64,000 bases of DNA from NCBI GenBank assembly GCA_029204225.1, contig CM055111.1, positions 23,374,899-23,438,898 on the forward strand, given 5' to 3'. The DNA is from Diphasiastrum complanatum (lineage: Eukaryota; Streptophyta; Lycopodiopsida; Lycopodiales; Lycopodiaceae). Positions 56,657-64,000 of the stretch are shown here, piece after piece. The translations under genes were made by a program, and so were the position numbers. Positions within the stretch are counted from its first letter, which is position 1. Every line of letters begins with the position of its first letter. The notes under the pieces are model-generated. The model was not told the origin of the DNA. It was given only the letters and a program-made list of their open reading frames with translations, and searched no databases.

Positions 56657-57929
56657 TTACGTCACGGCTTCAGGCGCAGAGTTGCAATATGGAGTATAAA
56701 GACATACAATTCGAGTGCTTGTAAGGCATGCACTTGCAAAACTAAATCCTGTCATCAAACCCAGTAGGACGACTTTCAAGTCCTGACCACCATTTCGGTG
56801 CAAGAGTTGATTTCCAAATGCTGGCAATAAAGTACCGCATGCTATGACCATCCAATAATCTAATCCACTATAGTCCAGTCCACCAAGAATGGCTAAAATT
56901 GCTGCAACAGGACCTGCCAGGCCAGTCACTGCTGCAGAAAACAATGCACGACGCCAACTGCTTGTTGCACCATGTATCGCACAGGCGACTGCAGCACCCC
57001 TTGGAAGGCCATGCAAAGAAACAGGTAGTAGCATATGCATACAGAGCCCATAGTCCTTAGGAGCAGCAACACCAAGAGCAAGTCCTTCAGCAAATGCATG
57101 AAAAAAAATAGCTCCTGATGCTAAGTAAGCCTTTTTGGCAAGAGGAGTCAATGTTTGATTGGAGACCGAATATATTACTTCAATGTTAGGACCTTTCCTT
57201 GGAAATAATTTAACAGCTTTTAGCTTGGTTAGGGTATAAAATATGAAGTACCCACAACCGAAAAGGCTACATAGCAGCCAAATGGACATTTTCCCAGAAA
57301 GCCATAGTTGCAAGGGTCGCCAAGTAGCCAAGACAACAGCTATACCTGATGCAGTAGCTGCAAGAAATGTTAGAGGTAGCCTGATAGAACTGATAATCAA
57401 TACTAGAATGAGCCCTCCAAAGAAAGGTCCTAATCCAAACAAGAGAGACCACAGCAAGGCAACAGAATTCTGCCACCTGCACAACACAGCCGAACATGAG
57501 CAGCTATTCTTATTGGAGGCTAAACTAGACCACCCATGTGGTAAAAAGGAGCCCAAATAATACTTCAGCAAAAAAGATCAACGAAAGCCCAGAGCTCCAT
57601 TTACCGAGGGATCTCATCGATGCTTTCAAACAAAGTGCTCAGGATCTCCATAAAGGCTACTGAGACAGTTGCTGCAGAAGCTACTTGAGACGGAGCTGCT
57701 TCCTACAGCACAACAACTGGATGTTGTCGGTTCATGAAGAGAAATATAGCACCGCATGAACAAACTCAGGCATGATGCAAATCCTCAAAACTATGAATAC
57801 CTTGAAACTGTCAGGTATAACTTCTGCTATTACCATCCAAACCATACAGCCAGCAGCAAAGCCCATACAAAAAGGAAGGAACTTCTGAAATGCCTCCGCA
57901 CATATGAATGCTGGAACTGCTACCAAAGG
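56657..57929 (-). CDS. ZIP-family metal transporter, three C-terminal exons (At3g08650-like)
   Basis: Minus-strand exons: 57801-57929 (129 bp, 43 codons), 57605-57702 (98 bp) and 56657-57476 (820 bp with stop). Both introns (57703-57800 and 57477-57604) have GT and AG ends, and phases agree across each junction, giving one frame of about 349 codons. The first exon encodes LVAVPAFICAEAF and GFAAGCMVWMVIAEVIPDSF, the second PSQVASAATVSVAFMEILST, the third several hydrophobic spans, HAFAEGLALGVAAP (a metal-site His/Glu motif of ZIP helices), HGLPRGAA and a conserved end TPYCNSAPEAV. ZIP proteins move zinc or similar divalent cations into the cytosol from organelles or outside. From memory the wording follows the plant At3g08650-type subfamily; the substrate is not proven. 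Upstream exons, including the HNxPEG-type motif, were not found in 57930-64000. The gene may have a long intron or be truncated. No internal stops, so it may be functional. Confidence 0.88.
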
Positions 57930-59642
57930 CTGCAATAAAATTATACCAAGTAAATCATCATTGAATTTCGACAATTCCTTGAAAAATCAAACATGATGTT
58001 TGGACTTCGAAGTTCGATTTACATAAGTTATGCAAATTACCTATTCGTTTTCCTCATTTTGGGGAAGTAAATAGACTGTTCAAGTTGCCTAAGGCCATCT
58101 TGTTTCTATTCTTTGTTCATCCTAGTTTTGAATCAATAAGTGCACTATGCAAGAGACAAATATACATGCAATATGGAACAACCTGTTTAACATTAAAGGC
58201 TCCTTCATTTTACAAATAGTCTCCCACTCCTACAGCTGTGTAAAGGTGAAAATGTCCATCCATACACAATATGCTGCAATGAACTCGAACAAAAATAAAG
58301 GGACTGACATTCTTGATTTGACTGCTATTAAGGATTGGGGGAGTTGAAAACCTTGAACGATTATCTACTTTGTTGCGAGGATGCAATAAACAAAGAACTA
58401 ACAATATTTAGTTCCTCCCAGGATCCTAGAATTGTGCTAATGAGGCCTACTCACTAAATACAACTCTAGATATGGACATGGAACAACATGCAATGACATG
58501 CAATTGACATGCAACTAATTTTTCAGATTGAAAGAGATGTTATCACAACAAAAAATCCAGCATGCAATGATTCCTAAGCATAAAAGATCATGAAAGATGA
58601 TTTCAATGATCTAACCCACACTTCCTCCTTGAAACTGGCCGCCAAAAAACAGCATGCAAAAAGTTGACTGGAGACTCACCAAAATTGATTGTTGGCTGCC
58701 ACAGTTGAATGGAATCAATGCCTAAATACCATAGGAGAAAGCTCCAACAGATAGCATTGAAAATGATGAAGTATGGAGAGAGAATTAAATGCTGGATCAG
58801 ATTCGCACTTTGCTGGAAATTCAAAGAAAAAAGCCTCAAGAAGATAGCTGATGAGCAAGAAATCAGATGAGAGTAAAGAGCCCTGTAGTAGCTCGTGGAT
58901 CTGTCCATTATATAGGCTGAAATGAACACCACAAGTGTTGTGGTGTGTTGACACCTCAATAGAATTGCATGCATGCAATTTGGTGACTCATCAAAGTAGG
59001 TGTGGGGACTCACCTCTTCTAACTCATTAATTTAATTAGTTCTCCCCATACTAAATGCATGGGGGGCTAAGGCCCATAACAAGTGTCCATAGACCCAACT
59101 CTCAAAATAGGAAGTGGAGTTAGAATCTCCACCTCTACATCGACCTACTACAAGTCCCAAAAAAGTTTTTGTGAACTTAGGACCTTGACATTAGGGGGTT
59201 TAAAACACATTGGTACCCCCAAGTAACTTAGACAACTTTAAAACTAATTTTCTTGGGACATAGCCCCATAGAAAATTCTAAGCAAAAATTCTAAGTTAAA
59301 ATTTTTCCTATTGTGAAGATTTAGAGGTCAACACTTCCAAGTGCCAACTAGATACACAATGGTCGAATGCAACACTAGCAATAGTGCCACCCAAATTCGA
59401 ACTAGGAAAGCTACCCAGGTTTCTACTTCAAGCCTAAACTTAGGAATTTCCTCTAAATTTTACATGTTACATGCCAATGAGAATGCAAAAGCATTACACA
59501 ACAGTGAACACTGAGAATGTTTTTGAGTTTTGAAATTCCAAAATCTATGCAATATTTTAGATGTAGCCCTTGACAGTGTGGTTTTTAAAAAGTTCATCTC
59601 AACATTACAATATTGTTGTCAAAACTCAGGATACATTTACAT
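57930..59642 (-). other. Probable intron or 5' flank of the transporter gene
   Basis: It begins with an acceptor-like TTTTATTGCAG on the minus strand at the exon edge. No exon with ZIP motifs was recognised. Frames at 58603-59013 have no domain and are closed by stops. It may be one long intron into which the elements to the right were inserted. Confidence 0.5.
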
Positions 59643-60525
59643 TAGTGCATACTTGCCTCGGAACGGCGTTCCGGGACCCTGCGTTCCGAATAGAACCCCG
59701 GAACGTTGTTGCAAAAAACCCTGGAAATTTTTTTATAGCTGCTACGATGACCCATTTCCAGCGCACTGGTGTTGGAGGCAAAAACATTGTGGAGAGAGGA
59801 ATAGGTGGCCAAATGGGTAGCAATGTTTCATGGGCGCATTTCATACGTTGTTTCATACGCGTTTGAAACGCGTATGAAACATCTAGTTCAGGTTCGAAAC
59901 GGGAAAAAAAATTTAGGGTTTTTTTTTTTGAAAATGTGTTTTTGAGGGTTTTTGGGGTTTACAAATGTCATAGAAAGTCTAGTAACAAGTAGATACATCC
60001 AATTTCATGAGAATGCTCTAGAGAATGCAATTTCAAGAGGAGAAGCTGTGTATGGTGACTATGGTCACTTTCCTCAATCAATTATTGATACTGTCATGGA
60101 TAGGTTATTAGGCTGCGAGAATCTGTTCATGCCCATTGCCAGTACATACTACAAAGCTTATGGCGCAGTTTTTGGGGTTTACATATGTCATAGACAGTCT
60201 AGTAACAAGTAGATACATCCAATTTCATTAGAATGCTCCAGAGAAATTAGAATGCAATTTCAAGAGGAGAAGCTGTGTATGGTGATTATGGTCACTTTCC
60301 TCAGTCAATTATTGATACTATCATGGATAGGTTATTAGGTTGCGAGAATCTGTTCATGCCCATTGCCAGTACATACTACAAAGCTTATGGCGCGGTTTCA
60401 GAAAAAAAAAATTAGTTTTTTTTTTCGGTCGTTTTGAACACTGAAACGGCGTTTCGAAACGGGGTCGTTTCGTACGTCCCGTTTCGAATGCGTTTCAGCA
60501 TTCGAAACGTGTTTCGAGGAAACAC
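59643..60525. mobile_element. Palindrome-rich foldback element, possibly hAT-like
   Basis: The left part (59660-59710) holds CGGAACG / CGTTCCG words and the right part (60425-60525) many CGAAACG / CGTTTCG words, so the flanks are roughly inverted copies. The right end GAGGAAACACTG reads as CAGTGTTTCCTC on the other strand, a hAT-like terminus; the left TAGTG is weaker, and no 8-bp target duplication was found. Two strong hairpins: 59850-59880 (15-bp arms, one-base loop, GTTTCATACGCGTTT) and 60481-60508 (11-bp arms GTTTCGAATGC). The middle is a duplicated block (59948-60167, 60168-60394). Confidence 0.55.
59948..60394. repeat. ~220-bp tandem duplication within the foldback element
   Basis: Unit 1 (59948-60167) and unit 2 (60168-60394) share GTTTTTGGGGTTTACA, AGTCTAGTAACAAGTAGATA, CAAGAGGAGAAGCTGTGTAT and TTCATGCCCATTGCCAGTAC. 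Unit 1 is open on the plus strand and looks protein-like (GEAVYGDYGHFPQSIIDTVM, NLFMPIASTYYKAYGAVF); unit 2 is frameshifted by a short insertion. It may be a captured exon piece, with no known family recognised. Confidence 0.85.
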
Positions 60526-60775
60526 TGGTGAATGTAGCACTCGGAAGAGGGCAACAGTGATTGTGTGAGGATTTGCAAGTAAAGCAACTTTGGAGCTTTT
60601 TTTCACCCTTTTTTTTCTTGCTTTGTTTGGAGGCTATATTGCATCATTTTGAGTGATTCATGTTGCTAAGGTGGGCCATAGGGTTGCTAGGAAGTTTGTG
60701 ACTGCATGTTCCCAAGCTTCTTTATTCATAGGTGGTCACTATGAGCATTCATGTGGTTGGTGTGCATGTGGGCAT

Positions 60776-61592
60776 TAGTGTTTCCACCCGGTTCAGAATC
60801 GACCTTTTCAGAATCGGATGAATCGGCATGAATCGTGGTTCTGAACCGGGTCCCTTCCAAAAGAATCGGAAAGTATTGGCAATTTTTTTTTGCATTTTTT
60901 AGCTATAATGCTAAAAAATATCTAATGTAATTTGTATAATGGTTACAATGTGTCTAAAATCTTATAGATGTTAGATCGCTATTGAAAACATACATTTCAA
61001 AGTTCACTGTTGTTGGTAATAAGCTGAAGACTGAAACCATATTAAAATTCAGCGTTCACAGAGTCACAAGTGCACATGACAATGTTAAATGGACACATTT
61101 CAAACTTCACAAACTAGATTGCATGCTCCAACTTCCACTTAACATTGTAATCTACGGTTTATTCATGATCTATCATCAAACATCGCACAATATACTACGT
61201 ACGGTTCATGTAATCAATGAATTAAATTTTTTATGCTCATTGGCCCCTAAAACCCCTAAAAAATAATAATTAATTGATTAATTACTATGGTTCTTCATGG
61301 TTCTTGGAACCAGACTTTGTGAACCATACAGTTCATTGCACGGTACCTAGAACCGTGGTGAACCGTCCACAATTCACGGATTCTATGGTACTAGGTAAAC
61401 ATTTGAATACAAATCAGAACATGAGAAAGGCAAAACAAAGCATTCTTAATGTCACGATCAAAGAATTGTTTAAAATCAAAGAACCAGTCTTTTTTTTCTG
61501 GGTCCAATTCTTTCCGACTCGAATCCGACCCAATCAATTCTTTGACGAATCATGGTTCATTTGCCAACAAACCGGGGTTCATGGAAACACCA
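60776..61592. mobile_element. Non-autonomous hAT-type element
   Basis: 817 bp with terminal inverted repeats TAGTGTTTCCA (left) and TGGTGTTTCCA (right, read on the minus strand), flanked by the perfect 8-bp duplication GTGGGCAT at 60768-60775 and 61593-61600. An 8-bp duplication with a T/CA-GTG-rich end is the hAT signature. Inside are further inverted pieces: CCCGGTTCAGAA (60787-60798) against TTCTGAACCGGG (60839-60850), and several GGTTC/GAACC words near 61290-61370. No transposase frame. Confidence 0.9.
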
Positions 61593-61600
61593 GTGGGCAT

Positions 61601-61761
61601 TTTGCATTGTTTTTTTGTCAAGGTTTTGGGGTTAGGGTTTAGGGATACAGGGTAGGTCTTAGGCGTCCCATTGGCATCAAGATTTAGGTCTTAGACAGCT
61701 CTAGGCTTGTTTTAGCTCCCTTTTTCCACCCCATTGAGTTTTTTACCTTTTTTATAGCGTC
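61601..61761. other. Short spacer
   Basis: Between the hAT copy and the BED-finger frame. GGGTTAGGGTTTAGGG at about 61627 resembles a telomere-like word but is a single occurrence. Confidence 0.4.
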
Positions 61762-62001
61762 TTGAGCGTTTCTATAACCATGCCTATGGCGGGACGAGGC
61801 GTGTGGTTGGAGGTGGATCTCTTGGAGGGAGACACCATAGTGTTTACAAGTTCAGGATCACGCAAATGGCGTTGCTTGTTTTGCGGTGCCACCTTTTGCA
61901 ACACAGTGACGAGGATCAGAGCACACTTGCTTGGTTTGAGCCGGTCAGATGGGCGGACCATGGGCATTGCCCCATGCGTGGCGATGCCTACACCTGAGTG
62001 A
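61762..62001 (+). pseudogene. BED-type zinc finger fragment (hAT transposase N-terminus)
   Basis: The frame encodes KWRCLFCGATF, TRIRAHLLGL and GIAPC, the C-X2-C...H...C pattern of BED fingers found at the start of plant hAT transposases. It stops at 62001 with no dimerisation or catalytic region after it; an LTR follows within 120 bp. Probably a broken hAT gene, or a finger picked up by another gene. It is near, but not inside, the hAT element at 60776-61592. Confidence 0.7.
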
Positions 62002-62116
62002 GAGCGCATATTGAGCACATATGGAGGAGCAGCAGCAGCAACTGGGCCCAGGGTATAGATTGGTGGGCAATTCTTAGGGACCCAAACCCAACTTGAAGTT
62101 GAACATCGACTGGGCT

Positions 62117-62492
62117 TGTTGACTTGACGAGTGCCTCGTGGACCTGCATGGTTGCCACGTGTCGTGATCTAGGATGTGTGCTAGGCTTGGAGACTCCTAC
62201 CTTGGATGTATACAAGGACAGGAGGTCTCACTTTACCATTCATTCTATCTACCTAGGAGAAGGTGGATGGTGAGCACTTGTGCACAGCCAGGATGAGTGC
62301 TAGCCTGAAGTGGGAGATGGCTGAAGAACTTGGTAGTGGTATGGGACGCTGTCAGGGTTGGAGGTCGGATCTCGCTTGTTACAGGTCACGGGCCAAGCAC
62401 AGAGGATAGATCTGGATTGGGTGGATCGTGTGATGTTCGATTCCTTGTGGGTAACCGGCACCTAGATTGCGATGGGAAAGGGTTGTAACATT
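62117..62492 (+). repeat. Gypsy M 5' LTR (left end approximate)
   Basis: The right end TTGTAACA at 62485-62492 is fixed by the primer site just after it. The left end is placed at TGTTGACTTGACG, giving 376 bp, a normal chromovirus LTR length. No partner LTR is in the window to confirm it. Confidence 0.6.
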
Positions 62493-62494
62493 CG

Positions 62495-62507
62495 GTATCA
62501 GAGCCGT
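62495..62507 (+). promoter_or_regulatory. Gypsy M primer-binding site
   Basis: CGGTATCAGAGCC lies two bases after the LTR end; it matches the initiator tRNA-Met site except for the first base. Confidence 0.8.
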
Positions 62508-63119
62508 TTGCTCAATCCGTAAGTGGCAAACGGTAAGTTTTGCAATTTCCTTATTTTGATTTCGTCGTATGAAGCCCGGATTCGGATCCTGTATCAATCT
62601 TTTAGTTTTTGAATTTTTTGTAAAGAAAAAAAAAACGGCCATTCCTGCGCTGCCACCTGGCGGACCAGTGCGGCGGCGGGGCATGGTGGGGCCGGGTCAC
62701 AATGGGGGAGCTCGGGTCAGAGGGTGGCAAGCTACACCTCCTACCTACCACTAGGAATTGCCACGCTAGCAGCTTGGTGACCAGCTGCCAGCACAACTGT
62801 CTGCCAGCTGGAGGGCACATGGCCACCTGGGCGCCCACGTGGCTCATGCTTCTTTGTTGGCTAGATGGAAGGATAGCCAAGTTGAAAGGGGGAGGGAGGC
62901 ATACCTCCCTACTATGGGATCCTCATGAAGATGATTGAGGTGGTGGATTGCCACCCATTTCTTCCTCTCTCTCTTGTAGGGTACAAGTCCTAGTCGCAGC
63001 CATGGACAATACCACTTGGAATGTATCTAGCTTACAAGTTTGAGAGTGTGAGAGTTCTATTCTTGAGTTGAAGCTATTCTTTTCTTCTCTTCTCCTAGTT
63101 TCTCCTCTTTTACACTTGT
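62508..63119 (+). other. Gypsy M leader
   Basis: Long untranslated leader, GC-rich at 62640-62900, unlike most of the window. Short frames on both strands have no domain. Confidence 0.55.
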
Positions 63120-64000
63120 AACATGAATCCTAGTCCTTCTACTCAGCCTACTTCTCCTCCTATCAAAGCTATGACAACTGCTCTACCTTGGATTCCGATA
63201 CTTTGTTGTCGACTATCAACAATCTACAGCAACAGATTGTTGATATGCAAGCAAGACACGCAAAGGATCAGCAGGAATTGAGGGAGCTAAAGCAATTAAG
63301 GCAACTACTGCACCAGCCCTTGTTTACACCCGAAATTTTCACTGGGGAAAAAAAAGGACAGAGCCCCCCCTAAAGTGGGCACATCGTGGATTGATCGGCA
63401 GAACTCACACTTTTCCATGCACGATTCTTTCGACGAGAATAAGATCAACTTGGCTATCATGTACTTGTGAGGTAAAGCTTTTAACCTGGTGGCAAGACCT
63501 GAGGGGTAAGCCTAAAGCACCGAGGTTGTGGGAAGATTTTTGTAAGGACTTCAAGGCGGCCTTTCTTCCTATCCTGGATGACTTCAACTTTTATCGTCAG
63601 GATGCGACGATACAGATGGGGAACCGACCCCTTGATCAATACTTGCAAGAATTTCAAGTGGTATATTCTCATTTTTCCACTAAAATAGATTCTCTTTTGG
63701 TGAAATTGCATTTTATTCTAGGTTTGCCTAGAGACTATCAGCTAGAGGTTAGGAGGAACCAGCCTCTTACCATCGATGATGTGGTTCGCTTCGCCCGTAT
63801 ATACAATGATACTCGTATAGTGGCAAGGCTTGAGCCTGGTGTTCAACCCGAAGCAAAGGGTCAGAAACTGTTCTTTTCAAAGAAAGGACAAGACAAGGCA
63901 AAGGAAGCACATTCGGGTCCTAGCAAGTCAAAGAAAAGATCTATTATGGACCAAGAGACCTTTGCTAAAGCCAGAAGCGACGATCTATGCTTTAATTGCA
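63120..64000 (+). pseudogene. Gypsy M gag, running off the window
   Basis: From an ATG at 63123 (MNPSPSTQPTSPPIKAMTTA), shifting near 63185 to a coiled-coil-like piece (NNLQQQIVDMQARHAKDQQE), then, after a break near 63370-63470, an open gag domain: LLTWWQDLRGKPKAPRLWED, PLDQYLQEFQVVYSHFSTKI, LGLPRDYQLEVRRNQPLTID. It ends in LCFNC, the first half of a CCHC knuckle, at the window edge. The last 530 bp are open. Frame breaks near 63185 and 63470 make it decayed unless they are sequence errors. It is on the strand opposite to the transporter gene. Confidence 0.85.

Noticed and set aside
61620-61650. Interstitial telomere repeat
   Set aside because: Only GGGTTAGGGTTTAGGG is present, without further TTTAGGG units.

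Overview
This window looks like a stretch of a large, repeat-rich vascular-plant nuclear genome. The basis is many decayed Ty1/copia and Ty3/gypsy retroelements nested in one another, tRNA-iMet-type primer sites (TGGTATCAGAGC), a CACTA TNP2 remnant, hAT-type elements, and one spliced host gene fragment whose product resembles the plant ZIP-family transporter of the At3g08650 type. The species cannot be named from the sequence. No rRNA, tRNA, CRISPR or prokaryotic-style operon was seen. Element labels (copia A to K, gypsy 1, J, L, M) are mine.

Layout. 0-15 kb: a CACTA TNP2 remnant cut by a solo LTR; the 3' end of a chromodomain gypsy element on the minus strand; a 3 kb stretch without recognisable genes that includes a G-depleted segment; copia H gag (minus) interrupted by a solo LTR; copia G, whose RT halves lie in opposite orientations around a gypsy LTR fragment; then about 2.3 kb with nothing recognised. 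15.2-34.5 kb: a nest. Copia C (plus) abuts copia B (minus). Copia B gag is split by gypsy 1 (plus, 20032-32904). Gypsy 1 integrase is in turn split by copia A (minus, 23103-29259), a young element with 682-bp LTRs that read as identical and a coding region broken only by one 1-nt frameshift. 34.5-45.3 kb: copia E (minus) and copia D (plus) share a non-copia segment that in D sits where reverse transcriptase should be. Copia F (minus) is inserted in D. 45.3-55.2 kb: tandem repeats of about 152-161 bp, a degenerate zinc-knuckle gag-like frame, gypsy J (minus), copia K (plus) and gypsy L (plus).

55.2-64 kb is the least retroelement-dense part. It holds a (CT)n microsatellite and three consecutive C-terminal exons of the ZIP-type transporter gene on the minus strand (57801-57929, 57605-57702, 56657-57476) with canonical GT-AG introns. 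To the right are a palindrome-rich foldback element, an 817-bp non-autonomous hAT element with a perfect 8-bp target duplication, a BED zinc-finger fragment, and the LTR, primer site and gag of another gypsy element that runs off the window. The 5' exons of the transporter were not found and may lie beyond the right edge.

Most coding sequence here belongs to decayed mobile elements and does not cooperate in any pathway. The items most worth a second look are: the foreign segment replacing RT-RNase H in copia D and shared with E; a roughly 600-codon post-pol frame in gypsy 1 that I do not recognise; the 10-bp palindrome CACACGTGTG recurring in or next to several copia LTRs; two separate inversions inside pol genes; and the nest itself, which gives a relative insertion chronology.
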